64,000 nucleotides of DNA from Johnsonella sp. (GCA_030529445.1 JAUMWW010000005.1:45262-109261), one strand, 5' to 3'; positions 43,946-53,618 are shown, counted from the first letter of the stretch. Made by a program: numbers and translations. Notes: generated by a model not told the origin, from the letters alone.

Positions 43946-45034
43946 ATGAAAAAAAGGATACTGATCGGTGCATTTGCAATTTTTGCGGCAATGTCTCTGG
44001 GCGCATGTTCCGCAAAGCCCCAGGAGGCTCCGAAGGAAGAGACTTCGGCAGCGGAGCAGACGACGCAGGAGGCTGCGGCAGAAACGAAGAAGGAAGAAGA
44101 GAAGGCGGCAGATACGGCGGATACGGCAAAAAAAGAGCTGATTACCGTAGGTTATGCGCAGGTGGGAGCGGAATCCGACTGGAGAACGGCAAACACCGAG
44201 TCTTTTAAATCCACCTTCACCGAGGAGAACGGTTATAAGCTGATTTTTGACGATGCACAGCAAAAGCAGGAAAATCAGATCAAGGCGATCCGTTCCTTCA
44301 TTCAGCAGGACGTGGATTATATCGTGGTTGCTCCCGTTGTGGAAACGGGATGGGAGACGGTATTGGAAGAAGCCAGAGAAGCGGGGATTCCCGTGATTCT
44401 TTCCGACCGTAAGATGAAGGTTTCCGATGAGGATCTCTTTGTGGCATTGGTATGCGGCGATTTCGTCAAGGAAGGCGAGACCTGCGGAAATTGGATTGCA
44501 AAATATCTGGAAGAGCAGGGCAGAGCGGATGAGGAAATCAATATGGTTACCATTCAGGGAACGATAGGCGCATCCGCGCAGGTCGGACGTACCGAGGGTG
44601 TGGACAATATCGTGAAGCAGCATCCCAACTGGAAGATGCTGGACAAGCAGAGCGGCGATTTTACGCAGGCTAAGGGTCAGGAAGTGATGGAGTCCTTCCT
44701 CAAGAGCTATGAGGATATCGATGTGGTAATCTGCGAAAACGATAATGAGGCATTCGGTGCGATCGATGCGATCAAGGCGGCAGGAAAAACCTGCGGACCC
44801 GATGGGGATATTATCGTGGTAAGTTTTGACGCGGTGAAAGCGGCTTTTGAGTCGATGATTGCAGGAGATCTCAATGCAACCTTCGAGTGCAGCCCTCTGC
44901 ATGGACCTCGCGTTGCCGAGATCATCCAGAAACTTGAAAAAGGTGAGCCGGTGGAAAAGATTCAGTATGTAGAAGAGGGATATTTCGATACCAGCATGGA
45001 TCTGGAGAGCATTCTGAAGACAAGAGCATATTAG
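43946..45034 (+). CDS. ytfQ: Sugar-binding lipoprotein, YtfQ-like (galactofuranose)
   Basis: This 362-residue periplasmic-binding-type lipoprotein has lipobox SLGAC (cysteine 21), an Ala/Glu/Lys-rich linker to about residue 65, and a type I solute-binding domain. Agreement with Escherichia coli YtfQ is strong: VGAESDWRTANTESFK, DDAQQKQENQIKAIRSF, VAPVVETGWETVLEEA and QSGDFTQAKGQEVMESF. YtfQ binds galactofuranose, so that sugar or a relative is the probable ligand. A hairpin separates it from the ATPase gene. Confidence 0.9.
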   Translation: MKKRILIGAFAIFAAMSLGACSAKPQEAPKEETSAAEQTTQEAAAETKKEEEKAADTADTAKKELITVGYAQVGAESDWRTANTESFKSTFTEENGYKLIFDDAQQKQENQIKAIRSFIQQDVDYIVVAPVVETGWETVLEEAREAGIPVILSDRKMKVSDEDLFVALVCGDFVKEGETCGNWIAKYLEEQGRADEEINMVTIQGTIGASAQVGRTEGVDNIVKQHPNWKMLDKQSGDFTQAKGQEVMESFLKSYEDIDVVICENDNEAFGAIDAIKAAGKTCGPDGDIIVVSFDAVKAAFESMIAGDLNATFECSPLHGPRVAEIIQKLEKGEPVEKIQYVEEGYFDTSMDLESILKTRAY

Positions 45035-45069
45035 AGAAGGGACGAGAGGATCAAAAGATCTTTAGATGA

Positions 45070-45101
45070 GAGGGAGAGTCGGAAGGTTCCGGCTCTCCCT
45101 C
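45070..45101 (+). other. Strong hairpin between the binding-protein and ATPase genes
   Basis: GAGGGAGAG-T-CGGAA pairs with TTCCG-G-CTCTCCCTC with almost no loop (about 15 pairs). No T run follows, so it is probably a transcript-stabilising or processing element that raises binding-protein level over the ATPase and permeases. Confidence 0.65.
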
Positions 45102-45181
45102 TGTCAATATAGGGAGCAGGAGGATTCCCCGCTGCAAAAAAGGGGGAGATCCGTATTTAAAAATGGGAAGGAGAGCATAGT

Positions 45182-46699
45182 ATGGAAAAGGATTCCCTGC
45201 TGGAAATGAGGAAGATATCAAAGCATTTTCCCGGAGTGAGAGCCTTGCAGGAGGTGGATTTCACTTTGAAAAAAGGGGAGATCCATGCTCTGATGGGGGA
45301 GAACGGAGCGGGAAAATCGACATTGATCAAAGTGCTTACCGGTGTGGAGGAGTTTGAAAGCGGTGAGATCCGTATCGAGGGCATGGAATCTGCGGTGATC
45401 AACCGCAGTCCGCAGGAAGCACAGGAGAGGGGCATCAGCACGGTATATCAGGAAATCAATCTCTGCCCGAATCTCACGGTTGCGGAGAATCTCTTTATCG
45501 GAAGAGAGCCCAAAAAGAGGGGGCTCATTGATTGGAGGACGATGAACCGGCGCTCGGAAAAGCTTTTGCGGGAGCTCAATATCGAGGCGGATGTTACAAG
45601 AAATATAGAGGAATACTCGATCGCGATTCAGCAGATGATTGCGATCGCCCGCGCGGTGGATATGTCCGCGAAGGTCCTCATTCTGGATGAGCCGACCTCT
45701 TCTTTGGATGAGCATGAGGTGGAGAAGCTTTTTGCGCTGATGCTCAGGCTGAAAGAGCAGGGAGTCGGCATTATCTTCGTGACGCATTTTCTGGAGCAGG
45801 TATATGAGGTCTGCGACAGGATCACGGTGCTCAGAAACGGCGCCCCGGTCGGAAGCTTTTCGGTGGAGGAGCTTCCCCGCATCAAGCTGGTGCAAAAGAT
45901 GATGGGAAAGGATTTTGACGATCTTGCCTCCATAAAGGAGGAGGGGAGTTTGCATGAGGCGCAGGAAGAGAAGGAAATCGTCATTAAGGCGGTCGGACTT
46001 GGAAAAAACGGATATATCAAGGAGTTTGACCTGGAGATTCACAAGGGAGAGGTCGTCGGATTTACGGGGCTTCTGGGATCGGGACGTTCCGAAGCCGTAA
46101 GAGTTTTGTATGGGGCACAGAAGGCGGACAGGGGAGAACTTTTTTTTAAGGGAGAAAAGCTTGCGTCCTCCCATCCCATTCATTCGATGGTAAAGGGGAT
46201 GGCATATCTTCCGGAGGACAGAAAGAACGAAGGGATTATTGCCGAGCTCTCGCTGAGAGAAAATCTGATTCTTGCATTGCAGGCAAAGCGCGGCATCTTT
46301 CATCTGCTCTCCCGGAAGGAGCAGGAGGAATTTGCCGACCGATATATCGATATGCTTCAGATCAAGGCGGCGAGCAAGGAAGTGCCGATCAAATCGCTGT
46401 CCGGAGGAAACCAGCAGAAAGTCATTATCGCACGCTGGCTTTTGACAAATCCGGATTTTCTGATTTTGGACGAGCCGACGAGGGGAATCGATGTCGGCAC
46501 GAAGACGGAGATTCAAAAACTTGTGTTGCAGCTTGCCGGGGAGGGGAGAGCGGTTGTATTTATTTCTTCCGAGATAGAGGAAATGCTGCGTACCTGCGAT
46601 AAGCTCTTGGTCATGCGGGATAAGGAAAAGGCGGGAGAACTCCTTGGCAGGGAGATGACGGAATCAAAGATCATGGATACGATTGCAGGAGGACAATAG
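45182..46699 (+). CDS. ytfR: Sugar ABC transporter ATPase, YtfR-like
   Basis: The 505-residue protein has two fused ATPase domains, as usual for ribose/galactose/galactofuranose importers. The first has Walker A GENGAGKST (about 39-47) and Walker B LILDEPTSSLDEHE; the second has a degenerate Walker A (GLLGSGRSE), signature LSGGNQQK and Walker B LILDEPTRGIDVGTK. The degenerate second P-loop is normal for this family. The signature of the first domain, EYSIAIQQM, is atypical but also usual in YtfR-like ATPases. It lies 2 bases before the first permease gene. Confidence 0.93.
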   Translation: MEKDSLLEMRKISKHFPGVRALQEVDFTLKKGEIHALMGENGAGKSTLIKVLTGVEEFESGEIRIEGMESAVINRSPQEAQERGISTVYQEINLCPNLTVAENLFIGREPKKRGLIDWRTMNRRSEKLLRELNIEADVTRNIEEYSIAIQQMIAIARAVDMSAKVLILDEPTSSLDEHEVEKLFALMLRLKEQGVGIIFVTHFLEQVYEVCDRITVLRNGAPVGSFSVEELPRIKLVQKMMGKDFDDLASIKEEGSLHEAQEEKEIVIKAVGLGKNGYIKEFDLEIHKGEVVGFTGLLGSGRSEAVRVLYGAQKADRGELFFKGEKLASSHPIHSMVKGMAYLPEDRKNEGIIAELSLRENLILALQAKRGIFHLLSRKEQEEFADRYIDMLQIKAASKEVPIKSLSGGNQQKVIIARWLLTNPDFLILDEPTRGIDVGTKTEIQKLVLQLAGEGRAVVFISSEIEEMLRTCDKLLVMRDKEKAGELLGREMTESKIMDTIAGGQ

Positions 46700-46701
46700 C
46701 G

Positions 46702-47754
46702 ATGGGAAAGACCAATCTGAAAAAACTGATGGGGCAGCGCCTGTTTCTGCCGCTTTTTTGCCTGCTGATCGTGCTGCTGATCAATATCGTCACGACACCG
46801 AATTTCTTTGAAATCGAGATTCGGGACGGCGTATTATACGGTTATATTATCGATATCATCAACCGTGCCTCCGAGCTGGTGATTCTCTCTCTGGGAATGA
46901 CGCTCGTCGTTTCGGCTTCTGCCGGTACCGATATTTCCGTAGGTGCGGTAATGGCGGTGAGCGCTTCGGTATGCTGCAATATCCTGACCGGAGGAGAGAG
47001 GGCGACCACGGAGTATGCAAATCCCCTGCTTTTAGGCATGCTGGCGGCTCTTGCGGTATCGCTTCTGATCGGCTGTTTTAACGGCATTCTGGTGGCAAAG
47101 CTCAATATACAGCCCATGGTGGCAACGCTTATTATGTTTACGGCAGGGCGGGGAATCGCACAGCTGATTACGGACGGGCAGATCACCTATGTTCGTGTGG
47201 AAAGCTATAAGCTCTTTGGCTCTTCCTTTGCGGGAGTTCCCGTACCCACGCCTTTTATCACCGCCATGCTGATGGTGGTGCTGACTGCGGCTTTGCTCAA
47301 GAAGACGGCGCTGGGCATCTACATCCAGTCCGTGGGGATCAATAAGAGAGCCTCGAGGCTTGTCGGTATTCAGTCCACGATGATTATTTTTCTGAGCTAT
47401 GCATACTGCGGTTTTTGCGCGGGGCTTTCGGGGCTCATCGCATCCAGCCGCATCTATTCCGCCGATGCCAATAATATCGGTCTGAATATGGAGCTCGATG
47501 CGATTCTTGCCGTGGCGATGGGAGGCAATTCTCTGGGAGGAGGAAAGTTTTCGCTTGCCGGCTCGGTTATCGGCGCATTTACGATACAGGCATTGACGAC
47601 GACGCTCTATGCAATGCATGTTTCCTCCGATCAGGTGCCGGTGTATAAGGCAATCGTGGTCGTGATCATCGTAACGCTGCAGTCGGGAGGCTTACAGCGC
47701 CTTAAGAAGCATTTGCTCAAAAAAATTGAAATTGCGGCAGAAAGAGGTGTGTAA
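46702..47754 (+). CDS. ytfT: Sugar ABC transporter permease, YtfT-like
   Basis: This is a 350-residue BPD_transp_2 permease with about eight to ten membrane helices. SLGMTLVVSASAGTDISVGAV, FNGILVAKLNIQPMVATLIM and AVAMGGNSLGGGKFSLAGSV are the conserved family segments. It begins right after the ATPase gene and its stop touches the start of the second permease gene. Confidence 0.92.
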   Translation: MGKTNLKKLMGQRLFLPLFCLLIVLLINIVTTPNFFEIEIRDGVLYGYIIDIINRASELVILSLGMTLVVSASAGTDISVGAVMAVSASVCCNILTGGERATTEYANPLLLGMLAALAVSLLIGCFNGILVAKLNIQPMVATLIMFTAGRGIAQLITDGQITYVRVESYKLFGSSFAGVPVPTPFITAMLMVVLTAALLKKTALGIYIQSVGINKRASRLVGIQSTMIIFLSYAYCGFCAGLSGLIASSRIYSADANNIGLNMELDAILAVAMGGNSLGGGKFSLAGSVIGAFTIQALTTTLYAMHVSSDQVPVYKAIVVVIIVTLQSGGLQRLKKHLLKKIEIAAERGV

Positions 47755-48771
47755 ATGAAAAAGAAACAAATGAATCGGACCAGCTCTCTTTTGATGATTA
47801 CGATTCTGCTTTTTACGCTGATGTATGCCGCAGGCTGCATCGTCTTTCATCGGCAGGGCTTTTCAAGAATGCAGAATTTTTTGAATCTTTTTATCTCCAA
47901 TGCTGGGCTTATCGTGATCGGAATCGGAATGACGATCGTCATGATTACGGGAGGAATCGATATCAGCGTAGGCTCTTTTGTAGCGATGGCATGCATGATG
48001 CTTGCATGGATGATGGAGCAGGGGGAGGTAGGAGCGGTGCCGGCGGTGCTTATCGTGCTCCTGACCGGAGTGGTATTCGGTCTGGTGCAGGGATTTTTGG
48101 TCGCATACATGGATATCCAGCCCTTTATCGTTACCTTGGCGGGAATGTTTTTTGCCAGAGGAATGACGGCAATCATTTCCAAGGATATGATCAGCATCAG
48201 TAATGAAACCTTTATGGGATGGGGAAAATACAAGATCTATCTTCCTTTCGGGGGATATCTGAATAAGAAGGGAGTTCTGATTCAGCCCTATATCTATCCG
48301 ACGGTGCTGATCGCTCTGCTCCTGCTTTTGCTCGCCTTCCTGATGCTCCGCTATACGAAGTTCGGACGCAGCCTTTATGCGGTGGGAGGCAGCGAGCAGT
48401 CGGCGTTGATGCTCGGGCTCGATGTCAGGAAGATCAAATTTAAGGCATATATTTTGGACGGCTTTTTATGCGGAGTGGGGAGCGTGCTTTTTTGCCTCAA
48501 TACGCTGGGCGGCTTCGTCGAGCAGGCGAAGGGCTTCGAAATGGATGCCATCGCCTCCTCCGTCATCGGAGGGACTCTCCTGACCGGAGGCGTGGGCAAT
48601 GTGATCGGCACCCTCTTCGGCGTGCTGATCAAGGCGACGATAGAAGCCTTTATCACATTTCAGGGCACGCTTTCTTCCTGGTGGACGAGGATTGTGATTG
48701 CCGGTCTCCTCTGCTTCTTTATCGTCCTGCAGTCCGTGCTTTCGATTTTAAAGAAGAAGGAGAATCGGTAG
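47755..48771 (+). CDS. yjfF: Sugar ABC transporter permease, YjfF-like
   Basis: This 338-residue second permease makes the heterodimeric channel typical of the galactofuranose importer. GIGMTIVMITGGIDISVGSFVA, AYMDIQPFIVTLAGMFFARG and IASSVIGGTLLTGGVGNVIG (given in parts) match the family. Its ATG directly abuts the ytfT stop. It is the last gene of the operon, followed by a terminator. Confidence 0.92.
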   Translation: MKKKQMNRTSSLLMITILLFTLMYAAGCIVFHRQGFSRMQNFLNLFISNAGLIVIGIGMTIVMITGGIDISVGSFVAMACMMLAWMMEQGEVGAVPAVLIVLLTGVVFGLVQGFLVAYMDIQPFIVTLAGMFFARGMTAIISKDMISISNETFMGWGKYKIYLPFGGYLNKKGVLIQPYIYPTVLIALLLLLLAFLMLRYTKFGRSLYAVGGSEQSALMLGLDVRKIKFKAYILDGFLCGVGSVLFCLNTLGGFVEQAKGFEMDAIASSVIGGTLLTGGVGNVIGTLFGVLIKATIEAFITFQGTLSSWWTRIVIAGLLCFFIVLQSVLSILKKKENR

Positions 48772-48919
48772 GGCTGCTTCCGACGATTCTTTATTTGACT
48801 ATAGGCTTATCTATTCGAAAATGGAGAAAGACAAGATCGACTTTTGGCTCCCGGAAAAAAGGATATAGCCCATAAAACTCTTCTATTGAAGCCTTATAAA
48901 AACATATAAAGAACAGAGA

Positions 48920-48951
48920 ATCCCACGAGGTCGAGCCTTGTGGGATTTTTT
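48920..48951 (+). terminator. Intrinsic terminator of the sugar transporter operon
   Basis: ATCCCACGAGG pairs with CCTTGTGGGAT (one G-U) around a TCGA-centred loop, followed by TTTTTT. It lies 150 bases after the operon. The rest of the 286-base gap to the next gene holds no recognisable gene. Confidence 0.85.
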
Positions 48952-49057
48952 CAAAGATCTGCTGAAAAAAAACGGACGAGATGCTATATTGTATATATGA
49001 AGATGCAAATTGCATAAATTCTGAAAATAAGAAAAATAAATGAAGGAGGAATTGATT

Positions 49058-49897
49058 ATGAGATCGGAAAAAATACATATCGAAAAGAATTCGGTTCAGG
49101 AAACCCTGATCGTGCCGCTGTACGGAAGGAAGCTTTGTGCGGAAAAGTTTCCCGAGCTTTATAAAGATCAATCGGCAAAGCTTCTCTGCGAAAAGCTGGA
49201 CTATGATTTCAGCGAACAGGAAAAAATGAAGAATTCCTTCTTCTATGAATTCGGTGCGCTCGAGGCGGCGATGCGCCAGATCGATATCATGTGGGAGATT
49301 CGGCGATATTTGGAGCTCAATCCGAATGCCGCCGTAGTAAATCTCGGATGCGGCTTGGATCAGACGGGAAGAGCCTGTGATAACGGAAGCTGCCATATCC
49401 TCAATATCGATTTGCCTGATATTATTTCCCTCAGGGAAGGTCTGATCGGAGCGGGGGAAAGGGAGAAAAATATACCGGGAGATCTGAAGGATTATAGCTG
49501 GATGGATGAAATCGATGCTTCCGGGGGAGCGATATTTTTTGCGGCGGGAGTATTTCATTATTTCAAGAGAGAAGAGGTAAAGAGTCTGGTTTTGGAACTG
49601 GCAAAGAGATTTCCCGGATCCGCTCTTGTATTTGACAGCGTCGGAAAGCGCGGCCTGAAGCTGATGATGACAAAGATTTTAAAAAACATGGGAATTGATG
49701 ATGTGAGCGGATTTTTCTTTGTCGAGCATCCTTCAGAACTGAACTGGTCCGATAAGATCGAGCTGAGCAGGAAAGGGTATATGCTGGGGTATAGCGATAT
49801 GAAGAGCCCGGGGATAGGCGCGATGCATCGGCTGCTTGCAAAAATAGGAGACGGCATGCTGAAGATGGCAATATACAGAATGGATTTCAAATTTTAA
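49058..49897 (+). CDS. Class I SAM-dependent methyltransferase, LCMT family
   Basis: The 279-residue protein has the SAM-binding motif VVNLGCGLDQTGRAC (about residues 87-101) followed by the acidic NIDLPDII, both features of leucine carboxyl methyltransferase-like (Pfam LCM) proteins. The bacterial members methylate small molecules or polyketides of mostly unknown identity. AAGGAGG precedes ATG 49058; an ATG at 49040 overlaps that site and is not favoured. It stands alone upstream of rluF, so the substrate cannot be guessed. Confidence 0.85.
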   Translation: MRSEKIHIEKNSVQETLIVPLYGRKLCAEKFPELYKDQSAKLLCEKLDYDFSEQEKMKNSFFYEFGALEAAMRQIDIMWEIRRYLELNPNAAVVNLGCGLDQTGRACDNGSCHILNIDLPDIISLREGLIGAGEREKNIPGDLKDYSWMDEIDASGGAIFFAAGVFHYFKREEVKSLVLELAKRFPGSALVFDSVGKRGLKLMMTKILKNMGIDDVSGFFFVEHPSELNWSDKIELSRKGYMLGYSDMKSPGIGAMHRLLAKIGDGMLKMAIYRMDFKF

Positions 49898-49945
49898 GCG
49901 TTCTGTGTTAGAATAGCCCTAAGCTTTTAGGAGGTTCTTAATTTT

Positions 49946-50686
49946 ATGCGTATCAATAAGTTCTTATCCGAGATGGGAGTCTGCTCCAGAAGGGAAGCGG
50001 ACAGGATGCTGGAGGAAGGTCGGCTGCGCATCGAAGGAAAAATCGCAAAGCTCGGGGACAGACTCTCTCCGGGGCAGAAACTGTATCTGGGAGAGCGCTG
50101 CATAGGCTCGTTAGAGGATATCGAAAGGGTCAAACCGCTTCTTTTGGCGGTCAATAAGCCGAGAGGCATCGTATGCACGAGCTCGGATAAGGACAGAGCG
50201 CCGAATATTGTGGAGATGCTTTCCTGCCCGAGCAGGGTTTATCCGGTCGGGAGGCTCGATAAGGATTCGGAAGGGCTGATTTTCATGACGAATCAGGGAG
50301 AGCTTGTCAATGCGCTCATGAAGGCTTCGAATTTTCATGAGAAGGAATACCTGGTATCCGTCGATAAGGAAATAGAAAAGGATTTTATCGAAAAGATGAG
50401 CCGGGGAGTCTTTTTGAGAGAGCTGGAAGTCAAGACCAGAGCTTGCAGGGTTTACCAGAAAGGAAAAACAAGCTTTCGCATCATCCTGACACAGGGGCTG
50501 AACCGTCAGATCAGAAGGATGTGCGGGGAGCTCGGCTATCGAGTGCTTTCGCTCAAACGAATACGGATTATGAATATCAGATTGGGAGATCTCCCGCCGG
50601 GCGCTTATCGGGAGCTCGGCAGGAAGGAAAAAGAGCAGCTGTACCGGGAGTTGGGAATAAAGGAGGAAGATTGTGGGAGGGGATAA
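49946..50686 (+). CDS. rluF: 23S rRNA pseudouridine synthase, RluF type
   Basis: The 246-residue enzyme has an N-terminal S4 domain (RINKFLSEMGVCSRREADRM) and the RsuA/RluB/E/F catalytic domain with catalytic D105 in VGRLDKDSEGLIFMT. The segments NFHEKEYLVSVDKEI and LTQGLNRQIRRMC favour RluF over RsuA or RluB. It modifies U2604 of 23S rRNA in Escherichia coli. It overlaps ligA by 14 bases. Confidence 0.92.
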   Translation: MRINKFLSEMGVCSRREADRMLEEGRLRIEGKIAKLGDRLSPGQKLYLGERCIGSLEDIERVKPLLLAVNKPRGIVCTSSDKDRAPNIVEMLSCPSRVYPVGRLDKDSEGLIFMTNQGELVNALMKASNFHEKEYLVSVDKEIEKDFIEKMSRGVFLRELEVKTRACRVYQKGKTSFRIILTQGLNRQIRRMCGELGYRVLSLKRIRIMNIRLGDLPPGAYRELGRKEKEQLYRELGIKEEDCGRG

Positions 50687-52667
50687 AAATCAAAGCATTG
50701 CCCGGATCAAGGAATTGACGGAGCTCTTAAACCGGGCTTCGGAGGCTTATTACAGAGAGAGCCGGGAAATCATGAGCAATTACGAGTATGATAAGCTCTA
50801 TGACGAGCTTTTGGAGCTGGAGGAAAAAACCGGGATTTTACTCTCCTCCTCTCCCACGCATAAGGTGGGTTACGAGGTGTTATCCTCCCTGCCCAAGCAG
50901 GAGCATGAAACGCCGATGCTGTCTTTGGATAAGACGAAGGATGTGCAGGATTTGAAATCCTGGATGGGAGAACAGAAGGTTCTGCTTTCCTGGAAGCTGG
51001 ACGGGCTTACGATCGTATTGAGATATCGGGAGGGAAAGCTCGCGGATGCGGTAACCAGGGGAAACGGAAGCGTCGGAGAGCTGATCACCGAAAATGCGAG
51101 GAATTTTCAAAATCTTCCGCTTAAGATCGATTTTCAGGGAGAGCTTGTGCTCAGGGGAGAGGCGATCATTAAATATTCGGATTTTGAGAAGATCAACGCA
51201 GAGATAGAGGATATCGACGCAAAATATAAGAATCCCAGAAATCTCTGTTCGGGCTCCGTGCGCCAGCTCAATCCCAATATTACGAAAAGAAGAATGGTTT
51301 ATTTCTATGCATTCGGTCTTGTGGGAGCGGAGGGAGAAGATTTTCAAAACTCCGCCGCAAAGCAGATGGAGTTTTTGGCAAAGCAGGGATTTGATGTGGT
51401 CGAATGGGTGCTGACGGATGCGGAGCAAATCGAGAAAGACGTGCAAACCTTTTCGGATAAGATCGAGGGCTTTGACCTTCCCTCCGACGGGCTCGTGCTG
51501 CTGATGGATGATATCGCATACGGACAGGGGCTTGGCACTACCTCGAAGTTTCCGAGAAATGCGATGGCTTTTAAATGGAACGATGAAATCAGGGAAAGCA
51601 AGCTGATTTGCATAGAATGGAGCCCCTCCAGAACGGGGCTGATCAATCCGATCGCACTTTTCGAACCGGTCGAGCTGGAGGGAACGCGGGTCAGTCGGGC
51701 GAGCGTGCATAATCTGAGCATGGTAGAAAGCCTTGCGCTCGGAGAGGGAGACAGGATCACGGTATATAAAGCAAATATGATCATTCCGCAGATTGCGGAG
51801 AATTTAAGCAGGAGCGGAGGGATTAAAGCGCCGGCAAGCTGTCCTTCCTGCGGGAAGGAGACGATGATCCGCAAAGAGGCGGAGGTAAAGACTTTGTACT
51901 GTACAAATCCGGAATGCCCGGTCAAGCACAGCAAAGGATTTGCGCTGCTGACGAGCAGGGATGCGCTCAATATCGAAGGGCTTTCCGAGATGACGCTGGA
52001 AAAGTTTCTTGCGGCGGGGCTGATCAGGGAGGCGGCGGATATTTTTAAGATCGCCGGGCATAAAGAGAGCATTGTTAAGATGGAGGGCTTCGGAGAACGC
52101 TCCTATGAGAAACTCTGCAAGGCGGTGGAAAAGGCGAGACATACAACTTTGCCGAGGCTGATTTACTCTCTCGGCATTGCGGGAATCGGGCTTTCGAATG
52201 CGAAAGTGCTCAGCAGAGCCTATCAAAACGATATCAATCTGCTCAGAAAGGCGAAGAAAGAAGAGCTGGTTTGCGTGGAAGGAATCGGAGAGGTGCTTGC
52301 GGCATCCATAGAAGAGTATTTTCGGGATGAAGCTCATCAGGCAAAGCTGGATCGGCTGCTTTCCGAGCTGGTTTTGGAAAGCGCGAATCAGGAGATCCAA
52401 AAAAGCGGGATAAGCGGCAAGGTCTTTGTCATTACCGGAAAGACGGAGAAATTTTCCGGACGAAAAGAGCTGCAGGAGCTGATCGAATCTTACGGAGGGA
52501 GGGTGAGCTCTTCGGTGAGCGCCAATACCTCGTATCTGATCAATAATGACAGCGGCTCGAATTCTTCCAAAAATAAAAAAGCCAAGGAATTGGGAGTCAG
52601 CATAATTACCGAAGAAGAATTTTTAAAGCTTTTGGAAGAGGGAGAAGATCTTTTCGCATGGGCTTAA
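50673..52667 (+). CDS. ligA: NAD-dependent DNA ligase, diverged LigA
   Basis: This 664-residue ligase seals nicks using NAD. Domain Ia is at 8-75, and the adenylation domain carries K108 in SWKLDG. OB fold, four-cysteine zinc finger (CPSCGK...CTNPEC), helix-hairpin-helix repeats and a C-terminal BRCT domain follow. Several positions differ from the family norm: NPRNLCSGSVRQL where AAGSLRQL is usual, and SRTGLINPIALFEPV where GRTG(x)LTPVA is usual. The active lysine and zinc ligands are intact. GTG 50673 follows AAGGAGG at 50660-50666. It may be the only ligase or a second paralogue. Confidence 0.92.
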   Translation: MGGDKNQSIARIKELTELLNRASEAYYRESREIMSNYEYDKLYDELLELEEKTGILLSSSPTHKVGYEVLSSLPKQEHETPMLSLDKTKDVQDLKSWMGEQKVLLSWKLDGLTIVLRYREGKLADAVTRGNGSVGELITENARNFQNLPLKIDFQGELVLRGEAIIKYSDFEKINAEIEDIDAKYKNPRNLCSGSVRQLNPNITKRRMVYFYAFGLVGAEGEDFQNSAAKQMEFLAKQGFDVVEWVLTDAEQIEKDVQTFSDKIEGFDLPSDGLVLLMDDIAYGQGLGTTSKFPRNAMAFKWNDEIRESKLICIEWSPSRTGLINPIALFEPVELEGTRVSRASVHNLSMVESLALGEGDRITVYKANMIIPQIAENLSRSGGIKAPASCPSCGKETMIRKEAEVKTLYCTNPECPVKHSKGFALLTSRDALNIEGLSEMTLEKFLAAGLIREAADIFKIAGHKESIVKMEGFGERSYEKLCKAVEKARHTTLPRLIYSLGIAGIGLSNAKVLSRAYQNDINLLRKAKKEELVCVEGIGEVLAASIEEYFRDEAHQAKLDRLLSELVLESANQEIQKSGISGKVFVITGKTEKFSGRKELQELIESYGGRVSSSVSANTSYLINNDSGSNSSKNKKAKELGVSIITEEEFLKLLEEGEDLFAWA

Positions 52668-52697
52668 GGAAGAAAAAAGAAAAGGGGGAAGGCAGAT

Positions 52698-53618
52698 ATG
52701 CCGATTAAGATACAGAACGGGCTTCCGGCAAAAGCGATATTGGAGGCGGAGAATATATTTGTCATGGACGAGGCGAGGGCGCTTTCACAGGATATCCGTC
52801 CCCTGCAGATTCTGATCTTGAATCTGATGCCGGTCAAGGAGGAGACGGAGACGCAGCTTCTGCGCGCCTTATCCAATACGCCCTTGCAGGTGGACTGCTC
52901 GTTTTTAATGATGCAGTCTCATAAGAGCAAAAATACCAGCCAGAGCCATTTAAATAAGTTTTATCATTGCTTTGAAGAGATCAGAAAAAAACGCTATGAC
53001 GGAATGATCATAACGGGTGCGCCCATAGAACATATGAAGTTTGAGGAGGTCAACTACTGGAAGGAGCTTTGCGGCATTATGGAATGGAGCAAGAAGCATG
53101 TGACCTCGACGCTTCATATTTGCTGGGGCTCTCAGGCGGGGCTTTATTATCATTATGATATTCCCAAGCATCCGATGAAGGCGAAGCTTTCCGGAGTCTA
53201 TGCACATAAGACGAGGCATAGGAAAACCCCTCTCATTCGCAGCATGGATGATTATGTGTACTGCCCTCATTCCAGGTATACGGAGGTCAGAAGAGAGGAT
53301 ATTGAAGAGAGACCGGAATTGAGCATCCTGGCGGAGAGCGAGGAAGCGGGAGTTTTGCTTATTATGGAAAAGAGCGGGAGCAGGATTTTCGTGCAGGGGC
53401 ATCCGGAATATGACAGAATGACTCTGCATTCGGAATATAAGAGGGATCTGGCAAAGGGGATACATCCGAGCCTCCCGGTCAATTATTATCAGAATGACGA
53501 CAGCACGACGAGACCGGTATTGAGCTGGAGGAATTTTTCGAATACGCTGTATGCGAACTGGCTTAATTTTTATGTATATCAGAATACGCCTTATGAGCTG
53601 AAGGATATGGAAAAATAA
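52698..53618 (+). CDS. metA: Homoserine O-acetyltransferase (MetA family)
   Basis: This 306-residue enzyme acylates homoserine at the first committed step of methionine synthesis. The catalytic cysteine is C142 in HICWGSQAG, with the histidine in QGHPEYDRMTL. Residue 111 is glutamate (TGAPIEHMKFEEVNYW). Work on MetA enzymes showed that Glu111 directs acetyl-CoA use and Gly111 succinyl-CoA use, so this member should be an acetyltransferase despite the common succinyl label. It is an isolated gene without a visible S-box upstream. Confidence 0.93.
   Translation: MPIKIQNGLPAKAILEAENIFVMDEARALSQDIRPLQILILNLMPVKEETETQLLRALSNTPLQVDCSFLMMQSHKSKNTSQSHLNKFYHCFEEIRKKRYDGMIITGAPIEHMKFEEVNYWKELCGIMEWSKKHVTSTLHICWGSQAGLYYHYDIPKHPMKAKLSGVYAHKTRHRKTPLIRSMDDYVYCPHSRYTEVRREDIEERPELSILAESEEAGVLLIMEKSGSRIFVQGHPEYDRMTLHSEYKRDLAKGIHPSLPVNYYQNDDSTTRPVLSWRNFSNTLYANWLNFYVYQNTPYELKDMEK

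Noticed and set aside
51280..52072. Long opposite-strand open frames inside ligA, and similar ones across opp, rpl and sugar genes
   Set aside because: They mirror strongly supported coding sequence on the plus strand, lack ribosome binding sites and show no recognisable domains.
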